Positions 1 through 14,000 of a DNA stretch of 64,000 bases are shown one piece after another (position 1 is the first letter of the stretch; each line of letters begins with the position of its first letter). The stretch comes from Strix aluco. Its lineage: Eukaryota; Chordata; Aves; Strigiformes; Strigidae. Made by a program: the position numbers and the translations under genes. Under the pieces are notes generated by a model. It was not told the DNA's origin and searched no databases. It worked only from the letters and a program-made list of their open reading frames with translations. The DNA is taken from positions 20,591,764 through 20,655,763 of the forward strand of contig NC_133931.1 in the NCBI RefSeq assembly GCF_031877795.1, written 5' to 3'.

Positions 1-3000
1 CTAATAACATGGACATGTCTGTAGTTCTATTAAAATACAAGTTTTTTCATCTTCTGATGGGCCACCACACTTGATTATATCAGATAATGATCACTCACCT
101 TGCCAGTATGCTCACTGGTGTTGTTGGGACTCCCCGAATAACAAGCCTTAATCAATAGCAATAGACATCAGAATCTGACCCGTCCAGATTTCCACTGCTG
201 TCTGTACTAAAACATTATATATGCATAAAGTAAGAAATCCAGTGTTGTTTGTATGTAGAAGAAATATAATATTTTTTAAATAAGAGAGATACAGCACTTT
301 GATCTGTGTCTAATACTGAGATTTCCTGAAAGTACTGTTTCACAGCTGGACTTTAGTCTCTGGTCTATTTTTAATAAATGTCAAGGAACCATCGCAAACT
401 AGAGGCAGTAGCACAAACGTGGAAGGTGCAATCGCTCAGTACAATTATTTGCTGAAAATTAGATAAAATTAGATAAAATTATGCTCAGTCATAGAAATCA
501 AATCTTCCTTTAGAAGTTCTTCTGTATTGCTAACCTACTTTATTTACTATTAAATATTATTCCTAGTAACCAGCTCAGAATCTAAAATTCTCACTAATAA
601 TCAACAGAAGAAGGTCTTCCTCCCTTTTACTTCCTCAGCTGGCCGTTTGTGGTGGACTCCTGCTCTGGGAACTCTTCCCATGACGCTCTTGAAAGATTTT
701 CAGTGCTCAGCACCGTGACCTCTGCTCCCGGTGCAGAGCACAGGCACTCGCCAGCAGCAGCGCTCAGCCTTGGCCTCTGCGTGGGTCTGGTCCCACCTGC
801 ACAACAGCAGCAGCAGGACTCATGGGCAGCACCAGCAGGGAGGAGCTGCACGAGGAGTCAAAAGACTGTACACTTCTTCAGAGTGCAACATGGTGGGGAA
901 CTGATAACAGAGGTGGAGGGGTAGGAGCTGCACTAAGCGTTCATCACAGCACAAGGCCTCCCTCATGTATCTCCGTGGTGAATCTCATGAGACAGTGCCT
1001 TTGAAGGCTCATAACCAGCACCTCCCAAACAATGACAATGAGAAATGTTCTTCCTACATCCAACTATTTTTATTGTACTTTTAATGTACACACAGCAGAT
1101 ATATTGCCTGCCAAGGATTTTTCCTAAACTGTTTGCCAAATGTGTGGAATATTGTAGCCCTGGGGCTCAGCTAAACCTTGCTCTTTTTATTATTCAACTT
1201 GCAAAACAGGAGAGCCCTTAAAAGAGAGCTTGAGAGTAGGTATCCAGGCTCAGTACATTGCCTGGTGCCAGCCTTTGCTTGTGGATTCAACTCAATTAAA
1301 AGCTTCTCATGTGATTCCCAATGGGTTTCAAAGTGTATGACGAGAAGTCTTTTATCTTTATTACCTTTCTTCTACCATTCAAAATCTCCCAATCACTTTC
1401 TCTTTCTTTCCTGAGTAAATCTGTAACTTTATAAATCACTATGTGAAGAGAAATACCAAGAGAGAAATAAAGACCAGTATTGATATAGTGCAGCAATCCC
1501 AGAAAAAAAAAAAAAAACAAAAACAAAAACACCATTGGCAATCATCTGGCTAAGAAAACAGCAAAAATAGATTATTTAGGTCTGACTTGAGTTTCTGATA
1601 TTGCTATTATATTGGAAAACATGTTAAGTCCTCAGGGACAGATCCATTGGCCTCTGCCACAGAACCTTAACAGGCTCCACAGAATAAAAGAGGCAAATGC
1701 AGTAGCCCCGAAATTACTGTACCGAGTCAAGTGATGTGAGCACAATAGCACACTTCAAACATAAACATGTGCTTCTCCTTTCTGTTTAAGAAAAGAGCTA
1801 GAAAAGCTGAGGGACCATTATATGGCTGTTAAATAATGCTGATTTTGTTACTGTTCAGTCAAATCCCACTCTTAACCATCTCCTGAGATACACAATACTG
1901 GATTAAGTCAGCATTGACTAGGGATGTAGGAAATGAGCTAGAAAGGTCCAGTCCAGTGACAGCTAGAAACAGTTTACCTGCCTCAGAAGCAAAACATCTT
2001 AAACCAACCAGTTATGCATTTTCAAAAATCAAAAGCCGCTCTTGAAAATTCACCACCTCCTCAAATTTTCTGTCTTAAAATGGCTGATGCCACTTGTGAG
2101 GGAAGTTGAGCTGGTTCAGTCAAGAAAAGGGAGTGGGGAGTTGATTTTTCTCTCCAAACCTCTGTTAATATACTGAACTATATTTTAAATCACTAAATCA
2201 TTCACATAAGCATACCTGTCCATGTGCTAGAGCAGAGCATTAGGAAGCCACACGATTAGCACACCAAGCTGATGTGAAAATTGAGTTGATATACCTGTAA
2301 CCCCCTTCCAGAACAGTTCATTCAAGTTTGAGTGCTGCTATCAGCAATTAAGTATTCTTGTATCCAAAAGGAAAGCATAGCTTACTCCCATACTGAAAGT
2401 CAGATGATGTGTGGTTTTAAATAATGCCTGTGGGGTATAACCTCAAGATCCCACTCCTCTGCTCACATCTTCTCGCAAAGAATTTTACATCTTAATCTTG
2501 GCCCATTACTGACTTCTACATAATGTAAGAAATAAGACAGATGTCTGAAGAGTAGTTTAAAAATGAGGTAGCTGTGTAACTTAATCTAACAAGTTTTTGA
2601 AGTTTTTGATCAAAAGTAACCCCAAAAGAGCCTAGGGAATATCAGCTCTAACTTCACTGGCCCAGCCATGAGCCATAGAAATACCCATGCAACAGTGTAA
2701 ATACTGCCTAGTCTCCTGGCAATTCCCATCGCTCACTTCTTGACACCTAATGTCAACCAGGCTCATGCAAGTAACTTCACAGAGCAGCACTCCTCTCGTA
2801 GACTGGCCACGGGACTTTCACTCAGTTAAAGACAAGCAAAGTTAGGGGTCTACCTCTACTAACAATAACACAGCTGCATGCTGTTAAAGCAGTTGGTGGT
2901 TAAGTGAGAACTAATAAATAACAGTATGTCCTGCCTGTTGCAGTGGAATGCGATAGCAGGGGGAGCGGGCAGAGCCAACAGCACTCGGGAGACTTCGTTT

Positions 3001-6000
3001 GCATTACCCAAAGGTCAAGAATCACAGCCACAGTTCACAGCTTCAGTATACCGGTATCACTTTTAAACTGAGATCCCCTGTCCTATGAGAAACAACGTGA
3101 TGAACTAGTCAAGAGCATTTCTGCTCTCTACCATGCATACCTCCAAATCTGGGCTATAACGTCACTTGTTTCAAACAATCCTTTGTGTCAAGACTTTTTA
3201 AGATATGGAATAACAATAGAGCTGAGTATGATTTTGAGTGAGGTATGTCAATATACCATATTATACCAAGCAATATGCCAATTGCTTTAGCTAATTGATA
3301 GATTTAAAAAAAAAAAATGCAGTATTTGCCTAATTCAAGGTATTTCCCTCAGTGATTATTAAAAAAACTTCACAATTAAATACTGAAAATATACTGAGAT
3401 AAGCCTGTTTTCTCAGTTCTGAGCCTGATCCTGAATTACATTTTAGAGCAAATCATGAAACATTGGATTTATTTTATATACAGACTCTCTTTTTCTGTAT
3501 TTTTCTCTATGTGTAGGTTTTTCTGTGTTCAAATATGTTTCTAAAACTTCCAGCCTGTTTTTTGCTTCCTCCTCAGATTATGATTTCAGAAACTAAGATT
3601 ATTTTTTTTAAATTGCAAGATTTACAATATAATGACAATAATTAGCAACTCTGTTTCAAGTTAATTGTAAATTTTCAACAATCCTTCAAAAACTTGTGGT
3701 AGGTTGACTATATGCATCAAAGACACAATTGTGTATGTTTTATACTCTGTATTGTCAGATTTTAAACAAAACTGGTAGACTGTAAAGAGAACACAGGAGA
3801 ACAAAGTGATACACACCCTGTAATACCTGGAAGTAAATGCACTTTAAACAGATTGATGGTAAACCGAACTTATGGGGTTATTCATCCAGTTCTGCTCTGT
3901 ACTTCTCTAACCAGAAGACACCATCTCTGAAACGAAAAATTTTTTGAAAATTGTGAAAATTCTTTTTTCCTCTCACATTTGCCACCGTGAAATTTGCAAA
4001 ACACCAATAGACAGAAACATGCAGTTAATTTTAACAGAAAAATATGAAAACCATAATGTGTGGGAACACTGCCTTATTAATACCTGGAAAATGGTGATTT
4101 GATTATACCTCTTATCTCTGATTTTGTAACATCTTTTGTCTATATAGAACTGTGCTGATTTTTTTTTCACTTGTTATTTCTTTCTTGTAGATGTTTAAAA
4201 TACATTTATCATGTATCACTTTACATATAGGTGTCTGATTTCTGGTTCTCCTATTCTGGTATGGCTCCCATCCATCTCGTATTGCAAAGTTATGTGAAGA
4301 CTTTAAATTCCTTGTATCCAGTGCTCTGCTCAGGGATAGGTTTCAATAGCAGCCAATAATGTCATATTCTTAAAGCCTTAAAACTATTTCTTGGTAAACT
4401 GTAAACTAAGATATGTCAGCAAGTTGGAACTGAAAAATTTCATTGCTCATAATATTAAATAATTTTCTTATCAGAAAAAGATAACCATTTACTGACAAAG
4501 AGATATGATCAATATAAACTTGAATAACAACATATTTGTAGGTATCTTTTAAAGACTATGTTGTTTTTGCAATCTTCAGAAATTCCCTCATAATGCAAAT
4601 AAAACTGAATGCCTAATACAAATGATCTCCTGCAAATATTTACTTACACTTTTAAATGAAATTGCTTCATTACTGCTTGTTACTTGTTTCTGTTCACTCC
4701 CTACAGATATTCAGATAAAAAATGTATTTATGCTTGGAGGTACAAATGGGACTAAGCATCTGATCTTACCTCTGCTTTCTTTTCCTGTATAAATTTGATT
4801 AAATTGCACGGATTCCTTGCAGGCATCCAACTCCTAAGAAAAGCAGTGCGCACTATATGCAAAAGTAGGAAGGGAGTGACAAAGTGCTTTGAGGATCTAC
4901 ATACTAATCCTAGTTTTCTTCTTCTGTAAAGTGAAGACAACTTTAGAGGAAGACGATGTTCAAGACAGCAAAGGGTTTTGTCACTTCAGTAGCAGGGCTT
5001 GTATAGAAGTTTGAAGATATATAGATGCTTCTCTACATCCGAGTTGGGTTTCTCTCAGATCTAAAAGCCAGGTCTACCAGACTGTAGTGAAAAATCATGC
5101 TGAATTCTCATCTTCAGCCAGTTCAGATTCTACAGGGCTGTTTTCTATTATTTGGCTGACTTGCATTCAAGTCCATCTCACCTAAAGTGAGAGGAGCTCT
5201 GGGGCTATGCTCTACAATTCATTAGCTATAGCTGCTGCTACTGGATAGCGGGTCTTCCCTCTCCCCCCACTACCCCTCTACAACTAAGAGTCTTTCAACC
5301 CTGGTTCTGACCAGGGTTTTCTTGGCAGTTTGTTGAGTCTATTTTCTTCACAAAGCAGATCTGTCATGATAGCTCATGGATAAACCCCAATCTCTCATGT
5401 AGATGAATCCTGAAATGACACATAATGAAATGCAGATTCAAGATTCCCTGTTAATTACACAGGATAGTTTTCTCAGTACAACAGAATTTCAGCAAAAAAT
5501 GACTATAGCTTTATATAGGATGCAAGCACAAGAAACTGAACTAATGAATGTGTAGACTGCTTTCTGTTAATGGCTAGAAAGGACCCAGTCCAAAGGCTCA
5601 GGAGAGGTCCATTTCTCAGAACTCAGACACCTGGACTGTACATGAAACTGCACGCTGAATAAGACACAGGTGGTCATTACTGTTGTTAAAAGTGATACGT
5701 TTGACATGAACTCTAAAAATAAGGAAATCCAGAACACTAACACTTTGCCCAGTTTTTCTGTGATCCCTGGCAACGTATGATGGTCTGACATAATGTACTT
5801 TAACAGTGTCATGATGAAAAGAAAATTCAGTCTTGAGGTTCCTGTTGATAATGGCAACTGGTTATACTTTACCATGAAACACAGCTTGTTCTCATTATTC
5901 ACCACTAACTCTGAGGAGGAAGACAGCATCTTTCATACACTTACAATTGGTTGAAAATTAAATTTCTTGTTTTAAGGCATCAGAAACATTGAATAACTTA

Positions 6001-7504
6001 TATCAGTGTCTGAAAAGGTAAAGTAATGGATGAAGGATACAGTCCTATCTTTAAAATTAAGCATCCTTAAAAAAAAAAGGTTTTTAAAAAATTAATGACA
6101 AACTGGTCTTCCAGAGACAGCTAATATTCCACAGCATGAGAGAGAAAATAAAAGGATTTTTCAATAGTATATAACTATACAGAGAATAGTCTATCCAGGA
6201 AAAAAAAAAAAAACCAAACAAACAACCACACAACAAAAATATCCCAACTTCTAACATTAACATTTGCTACCTCTCAGCTGGTCCTTCATAACTTTGGATT
6301 CAGGAAATCAGAGGTATTAAGTGAAATGCAGCAATCCAAAAGCAGCAACAAGGTCCTAGGAACATGTGCGGACTTGTGTCAAGGTGTCAGAGATTAAAAC
6401 CCAGAACTGTAGGCAGCCAGGTGCAAGAAAGAGGAAGTTTACAACTTTCAACGTAAGTGTCAAGCCTGCTCATCTATTTACTTCCTCCAATTGCTATTCC
6501 TCCTATACACTCTCTGCAAAAAATGGTCCCTCAACTCTGCCTTTGAGCATAGTTTTTGAACTTCTGAAAGCCCATGACACAGTCACCTTCACCGAGCCTG
6601 GCTGTACACTGAAGTATACCTTGTGAGGTATAGAAGACACATAGAAAACGTGGTCCAGGCTCAGCCATCCTAAAACATACCTGTGCCCTAAGGGCTAGGT
6701 ATTGGCTTTTAGAAGTGTCAGTAGGGAGTTTAGGCATGGAAAGTTAGGTGTAGCCTTGGCCTGTTATTGCACTAAGAATAAAAATTAAAAGCCATGAAGT
6801 AATAAATTTTACTTTTACTGCAGTAAAACATTTGTGAAGTAAACAACCCTCAAAGTATGAATCTGACTGGATGACTTGGACATTATACTTTTCATATGAT
6901 TAACTTCTTGCTGGCAACATCACCATATAAAATAAGGCACCATTCAACACTTTCAAGGCAACATCATTGTATGCCCTAAAATTAAGCATCATAAATTTAG
7001 TTATCCTCAGAATAATTACACTTTGGGCAAGTCTGTGATGTTATAACTTCAGCTTAAAATAGTGACCAATTTAAAGTAAACATTTGCTTAACATATTGTT
7101 GTGCAACATGGATTTAATAGCAGTTTAGATATGTAATCTTGGTGTTTTTCATTAGTCTGTAACTTTTCATTGTCATTTATCTAAACTATGTAAGCATTAA
7201 GGCTGTGGGACTATGACCAGTACACCAAGGTCAAGTTCATTAGAAAAAAAAAGTTTCTTCATTAACAAGTTCTTTGAAATGTGCTGTAATTTCCAAACAT
7301 TCCTCAGGAATGTAATCCTTTTTTAGTGCCATGAATTTCAATACTGTATGAGAGTAAAATTGTCCAGGAACCTCAACAATAATTACAGTAATAAACCTAG
7401 CAGAGGCCTTTGTAACAAGGACAGCTACAACCAATTTTGGTTTGACAAATTACATTAAACCAATCTTAATTATTTTTTACAGCAAAGTAGCAGGCTTTGG
7501 AAGA
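1..7504. other. Non-coding DNA upstream of ABRA, distal part
   Basis: AT-rich sequence without a recognisable gene. A GC-richer patch at about 640-940 contains overlapping frames of 60-91 codons on both strands with CAG-rich stretches, but no domain or splice context. A small tandem repeat of AATTAGATAA lies at 457-480. The longest frame (120 codons, - strand, 5567-5929) shows no family features. Confidence 0.7.
457..480. repeat. Short tandem repeat, 10 bp unit
   Basis: The unit AATTAGATAA repeats about 2.4 times in direct succession. It is probably simple slippage. Confidence 0.85.
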
Positions 7505-7600
7505 ACACAGAATCACAAAATGGTTGAGCTTGGAAGGGACCTCTGGAGGTTGTCTGGTCCAACCCCCAAAGATGGGCAAGAGCAGCAGATGCTACACATC
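7505..7600 (-). mobile_element. CR1 LINE 3' end fragment
   Basis: The + strand text AGAATCACAAAATGGTTGAG followed by CTTGGAAGGGACCTCTGGAG and GTCTGGTCCAACCCCC is the reverse complement of the classic CR1 3' terminus. Only about 95 bases are present. Confidence 0.85.
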
Positions 7601-8059
7601 TTGATATTGGTCAGGTTTTTTATTTTTATCTCATATGCAAAATTCATTGGAATAGTACAAAATTAACTGGAAAACCGCATGAAAAAAATAGCAGTATCTA
7701 TCAAACTGAATGTACTTATTAACTGTGTCTATTTTATACTTGCCTACTATTTTCATTTGTGATTCCAAAAGTGGAACAGACAGAACATTTAGGAAATATG
7801 AATCGAACTGCAAGAACACTGGAATGGGGATTAAAAATCAAATTGGTCATGATAAATTGAAAAAGTTATCTGAACAAATTAGAACACAATTTAATAACAA
7901 CAAAGATGGTCACATACGAAGGAACAGTCAGCTCTATGAATACAGATATCCATTTAGCAGGAAAGTCTTTGGAACTTTTGTGGATTACAAGCCGAATATG
8001 AATCAGGAGCACAACATAAAAAACACCTGTTCCTTTCCCGCACTATGGGCAATCTTAAA

Positions 8060-8450
8060 CCCGAATACCATCTCCATTTTGGGTATCACACTTGAAGAAA
8101 GATGTGGACCTAGTGTAGGAAATCCAGAAGCTGGCAAAAGCATGATCAAGGATCAAGAAAAGTTGGGAAGAAGTGGGGTCTTTAGCAGATTGAGGAGGAA
8201 TACAGCAGTCTTCACAAAGAAAGGCTGCTTCAGAAAGGGTGGGATTTGTCTGTTCTTGACAGTGATGGAGGCTTAAAGTGCTGTGACAGAAGGGGATGTT
8301 AGACCTCAGAAAAGGTTTCATTTAAGCCAGTTAACCACTGGAATAGATTGCCTAGGCAGAGTGGGGAGTATCTACTGCTGGTAGTCTTTAAGAACAGGTA
8401 AAGCAGGAACCTGAATGCTTGCAGGTGGAGATGATCCTACCTTACAACAG
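8060..8450 (+). mobile_element. Ancient CR1/L3-like LINE 3' end
   Basis: Collinear blocks resemble the 3' end of old CR1/L3-type LINEs: GAAATCCAGAAGCTGGCAAA then ATGATCAAGGATCAAGAAAA (the IQ-RA--MIKGLEK region), GGGGTCTTTAGCAGATTGAG (GLFSLEK), GCAGTCTTCACAAAGAAAGG (AVF-Y-KG), CCACTGGAATAGATTGCCTA (HWNRLPR) and GTCTTTAAGAACAGGT (VFKNR). It is heavily decayed. It overlaps the end of a 188-codon open frame (7710-8276), which is therefore at least partly of mobile-element origin. Confidence 0.7.
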
Positions 8451-10240
8451 GGGTCCCTATTGGCCTTACACTCCATAATTGTCCTTCCACAGGCACTTAA
8501 GTTTCACTGCACTCCTTCCCTGGCCTCACCCCTTACCTCTGTATTTAGCTTTCAGCTCATTCCTAAAGCCTTGGCCACACTTATACTCAAGAAATCACAT
8601 GGAATGTTATAATGAGCTGGTGTCACACTCCTATTCTGCATGTTCATTACTCATCTTTCACTTGCATCTTCTTTGTATAAACCACCGTGGGTGCATGCAT
8701 ACCTGTGCATGTGTACTTTTTAAACACAAGAAGCTCCCATTCTTGATTAGCCTTAAAATGCCACCAAAAGAAATGTCTGGTAACACATGCTTCTTAATCA
8801 AGTTGCATCAGTACACCTCACAATGCCATTTCACACTTATGATGCAGTTGGTAATAGCTGATACTGTACAGCATACAGAGGTGACACATTCCTTTCTAAA
8901 ATAATAGCAACACTAACTTACATGATGTCATCAGTTTTGAAGAGGAAATGACCCCACAGATTAATGAGGAATTGTGCCTAGGAGTCAAAGGTATGATATA
9001 GTCTTATATTATTAAACAAGAGCTAGATATGATCTAACCTACTTCAAACAGTCCAGCCATTAATAGAGAGAAGAGGAAAAGGCAGAGTACCAAGAGTCCA
9101 TATTTATCTCTGGTGTAACACCAACAAAGCCAGCAGAATTCCTTGAAGTTCAGTGTGCTTCAGAGTGCCATATGGCAAGTGCCACAGGTCATCCTGTAAA
9201 CTGCAATGTATGATGGATGGAAAAAGCAATGCCATTTTCCGTTCCTATTTAGGAAACATTATACCAAGAAATAAGATACCACAGGACCGTGTTCAGAAAA
9301 TCTGTTTATTATTATGTAATGATGTATCAATTCACTAAAAAATTTTACAAATTCAAACATGAACATAGTCCAGGAAGTCCTCTGGAATGAAGGAATCATG
9401 AAGTTTCATAGGAAATTTGATTTTTTCTATACTGTACATAGTAAATATTATACAAGTAAATAGTAAACAAGTAAACATTAAGTTTTATATACAACTTGCT
9501 TGAAAAGCAGTTAGGAATTAAATAGGCTGTATTTTATTTTTTCAAAATCCTAAACTAGGAGATGATTCATCCATCTGATAAAGTCAGACTTACTATATTA
9601 ATCACCAGACTAGGGGTAGTGATTCCCTCATCCTTAGCTCTGACACCAAACACGATAGTGTTCCCAGACCCCCCTGAAGGTACATTCTAAATAGACAGAC
9701 ATTAATAGATAATGACTGGGAACAGAACACATAAATACCTTTTAAAAAATTAACAAACCTGGATTTCCTTGGACATATGAGCAATAAGAAGAAATTACCT
9801 AGCATCTTTTTAGAAAATGTATCTTAAAATTTCTCATTTATAGCCTGCTTCTGGCTTTACACTCCATAACAAGAGCCATTATTTACTTGTGATGACAAGG
9901 GGTCTCTACTCTGGCCAAAGTTGTCAGCATCTGACAGCACTTCACATTTAGCAGTTTCAGACTGTTCAATATCTCTAACCCAAGTTTTGTACTTCCAGAA
10001 GAACAAGACCCTTGCCAACAAATTAAGAATTGAGCAGTCCCAGGGAAGGGGAACTAAAGTAGCTGTTAATTTCCTACTATTTCCAGCTCTGTGTCACCCT
10101 GTTTACATCATGCATCATTCATCTGCTGTGATGAAACGCAACCCCGTGTTTTAAAAAAAGACCTCCGTAACAGTGAGGATACTATATCTTTGTGAGAAGT
10201 GTTTCACATATTTTCCATGGGCACAAACTGCTCCTGCTTC
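8451..10240. other. Non-coding DNA immediately upstream of ABRA
   Basis: AT-rich sequence expected to hold the proximal ABRA regulatory region. Frames of 61-141 codons occur but show no recognisable protein. No perfect CArG or MEF2 site was found by eye. Confidence 0.6.
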
Positions 10241-10329
10241 TATTTAAATCTATGTAGCTCTCTTTGGGGGACATTCACTTCGGTAGGTTCATTCAGAAGG
10301 TGCTTAGCGTAAGAAGAGGAAAAGCCAGC
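10241..10329 (+). promoter_or_regulatory. ABRA: ABRA core promoter and 5' UTR (putative)
   Basis: A TATA-like TATTTAAA lies at 10241-10248, about 80 bases before the ATG at 10330. A start site near 10270 would give a 5' UTR of roughly 60 bases. The ABRA frame stays open upstream to about 10264 but has no ATG there, so 10330 is the first start. Its context (GCCAGCATGG) is acceptable for Kozak initiation. I looked for a perfect SRF CArG box or MEF2 site in the 350 bases upstream and did not see one. The transcription start is inferred. Confidence 0.45.
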
Positions 10330-11081
10330 ATGGCAGCAGACAGCAACATGGGTCCTGAAGAAAAGCCGAGCACTACTCCTGTGAAAAGGGCTGTCCACAA
10401 GATCCGAATGGCCAGCCTAGTCTTCAGCTTGGCACGAGGCTGGCAGCAGTGGGTATCTGATCATCACGTAAAGCAAGCCCAAGAGCCCTCTGGATGGATG
10501 CCCTCTGCAGAAGACTCATCAACTCAGCCTGTACAAGAAAGACCCTTTGAAAAATGGCCAATTCCATTTGCCAAGAGGGACCAAGGAAAAGACAATGAAG
10601 AATCCTCAGCAAAGGAATCAGTGACAATAGGAGATGCTGAAAAAAATGCAAGGGAATCAGATGAAGCCCTCAAAAAGTTCAGCATTAAAAGCAAAGAGGT
10701 GACCAAAACAGTTGTAAGCAAAGCCTACGAACGAGGAAGTGATGTTAGCCTCCTCAGTGGAAGATATGAGAATAACAATAGTAGCTCAGAGATGACCGAG
10801 CTCAAAGAAGAATCAAGTGCTATTGACAAAATTCTTAGTGGCAAATTATCTCCAACCATAACGAGAAAGTGTTCAAATGTGGTATCAGAGCTGACCAAGG
10901 GATGGAAACAGATGGAACAAGAGAACAAATTGGGCGCTAAGGAAGAACTGCTGCTTAAGTGTCATGATGACAGCCTGGATGCAGAGGACAGTGGCTATGG
11001 GGAAGCAGAGGACAAACTTGAGCAAGAATACAGTGACCGAGAGGTGACGGCTGTGAGGATTAAACGACCTGTGCCATCTTT
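10330..11081 (+). CDS. ABRA: ABRA coding exon 1 (residues 1-250 plus two bases of codon 251)
   Basis: This is the first coding exon of actin-binding Rho-activating protein (STARS). The family is a striated-muscle, sarcomere-associated actin-binding protein that promotes Rho-dependent actin polymerisation and MRTF/SRF transcription. Recognisable conserved blocks are LVFSLARGWQQW at residues 30-41, KEVTKTVVSKAYERG at 122-136, NVVSELTKGW at 183-192, AEDSGYG at 218-224 and VRIKRPVPS at 242-250. The stretches between them are acidic and low in complexity, as expected for a disordered N-terminal half. The exon ends TTT|GTAAGT, a strong donor, at phase 2. The ATG at 10330 is chosen because no earlier in-frame ATG exists. 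The complete protein would be 409 aa, somewhat longer than the human protein as I remember it (about 381). Confidence 0.95.
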
Positions 11082-14000
11082 GTAAGTAAAACACCTTTAT
11101 TACAGTATCACAAATGGTCAGCAGACCTGGAGACAGGTACAGGTTTCCATGAGGAAGAAGGGGGAAGGAAAATTGGTAGGAAATGGTTAAAGAGAAGCTA
11201 TTACTCTTGAAGAAAGAAAAAAAAAAATCCAGAAAACCTTACACATATCTCTGTGCTTAAGTAGTTAGTCAACAATATGTGTCTATAGCCTTAGGTTTTA
11301 TGTGCTATATACATAATAGACACGGGAAGTTATATTTGGGAAATGTTAATTATATTTAATTTTCTGGATTTACTGGTTCATTGAAATCACTACTTACTTC
11401 TTAATACTTTAGTCTGCATTTCAGATTAAAATCACCTCATCAAGAGGCCACATCTATTCATTTATTTCATCAAATGTTAAGTCTAAAGCAATGTACCTGA
11501 CAAATATTTCCAAATACTTATTCATTATTTTGCTCAGTATAAATTGTACATATTCTTGGGAGTAATTTGCAGACAATGTCCAAACCAGACATTGCAGGAA
11601 TTACCTTTAAGTGCATATTAACAAAAGATGAGTTCCCCGCTTCTCTTTAGAAGCTTTGCATGGATTTGGAATTCATCAAGTCAAAGAATGGAAACTTTCA
11701 CAGGAGCTTGGACCCTAAATATACATTAGAAAGCATCCAGCCTGTGTCAACATCTGCAGGATAGATTTGAATCATGTTGTATGCTATAAATTATTTGACA
11801 AAAAAGAGCATTTGAATCATCAATAGATTCCTCAAATTCAAGATCTCTTTACAGGTACACTATCATAAGGGGCAGGGTGTGGGGGGAAGTACATTCATTG
11901 AATATGTTGTGGAAGTAGAAGTTTCTGACATACAAACTTCCTTATGCCTGTAAATGGTGTCACAAAAAAGGAAGCAGAATCTGTTAACTTACCTGAGTAA
12001 TTATTACAGGTTCTACTTAAAATTTTAATTAAGTAGCAATCAAATTCACAGCATCAGACAGTTCTGAGTAATACTTCTTTCAGTAAGAGGTTCATGCTTG
12101 AAGATTATTGTACAACAGGCACATATTAAATTTGAAGCCCAGGTAGTAAACAAGTTCAGCCATAGCCATGCAGTCCTTACAAAGTCTCCCAGAAGAGGAG
12201 AGAAACAGCAAAGGCTGGTAGAAATTCTCTAGCTTCCTTTCCCAGAGATCTCCAGCAGAACCATCTTTCCAGATGATGGCTACAAACAGTTGTGCTGTGG
12301 TCAGACTTGCCAAACTAATTCATCACTCTTTTGTCGGTAAAAGATTAAAAGATCCCTATGTCCAATGCTGCAAGATGGGAAACGGCAGGCAGCTGTTACA
12401 GATACAACATGCTGTTTGCTCCAGTCCTCTCTTCTATAAACTTTGTAATGTCCCAGAACAGCAACAGCAGAAAGGAACGTGTGGTTGAGCCTGAACTGTT
12501 TCAGTGTACAACCCCACATCTAAGTGTAAAATTGTGATGAAGGAGAGCGCAGCCTCTGAGGCCAGGGTGCACTGAACCATGGCCAAGGCACAGCAGACAC
12601 ACTGCCTGCTGGCTTTGCTGGGCAGGGAGGACAGCTGGAGGTGAAATTTATACCGAGGCAGGGTTTGGCAGAGCTTGTCTGCCTGAGCCTGCAGGGAGGG
12701 AAGAGGCTGGCACTGGGACACGGGCTTCTACCAGGAACCATCACGTAGTGGGGCTACAGTGGGTCTCCACTGCTTCTACTCCGCATACATCACCCACATG
12801 CATACAACGTGAGCACAAGCTGAGCAGAAGGCAATTTGAGATGAGAAGGCACCTGATTAGCCTGTGTATAAAGGATGAGCAAGGTAGCAGGAATTGGGGG
12901 ATCAGAACCAGTATGTTCATACTGTATCCTAATCACAATTTCAGAAATGAAAAACTGGGACCAGCATTGATGAAAATGCCAAAACAACCTTTGTGATCCC
13001 TCTGCAGACAGTCATGCAGGCTGTACCATTCCCACTGATCAGGTTTTACACCTCACTGCTAATGAGTGTTTACCATGACCAGCATTAAGCTATGACTAAC
13101 ATAGTCATGGATTTCAGCTGTACGGTACTTTTTAGTACAACTATCTGAACACATATAGATTTTGACTATTCAAGCTGGGGATTAGAATGACGATTTGCAG
13201 TACAACTAACCAGTCATCTCCCACAAGGAGCAAATGGTTACTAGCCAAAGTGAAAAAAGGCTCTCCAGCAACCTAGAGCTTGAGAGTTTGTGGTCCCTGC
13301 TTTTGGGAGAGACCGTGCACACCATACTTTGCCAGACGTTAGGACCTCAAAACAAAGATTTCACACATACAGTGGGAAAAGAGGATACATTTGCAGCAGA
13401 TGTCATCTGTAAATAACCTCAGTTAAACAAACTGCTCACTTTAAAAATGCTATAGTAGAAACGAAGTAGATATCTTTCTGTTAAACTTTACATATATTTT
13501 CTCCATGTGTCTAATTTTAGTGCTTCTACCTAGGGAAAAAATGATTAGCCATATTTACTGAGGTGCCAAAGATTGAAATAACATACTCTATGTGACTTAC
13601 AGCTCTCTCTTCCACTGAAATCTGACACAAAAGTAATCTTGGGCACTTACAGTGCTGTTATCAGGACTGGATTTTTTAACCACTCTTTTTTTAAAATTTA
13701 TTTTATAGCCTCAGAATACATTATTTCAGCCTGTTACTTTTATGAACCTTTCAATATGGCTTAATCTTCTTCAAAAAGGCCATAAGTACATGGTTGTTAA
13801 AGCAAATCTCCCATTTTCCTCTCTATATTCCTGGAAGAAAGCATCGGCACCAGTATTTTTTTTCCCTTGCATCAGCACCTTCATCATTTCCAGCTCCAAT
13901 ATTTAATGGAATAAGGTTGCTTCCTTAGCAGAAAGCACATTAACTCCTACAGGCATAGGAAACACTATTTTGTTCCCACTGAGACGTCAAAGGGATAAAA

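Noticed and set aside
640-940. A GC-richer patch with overlapping frames on both strands and CAG repeats
   Set aside because: Frames on both strands argue for compositional bias; no domain, promoter motif or splice sites support a gene.
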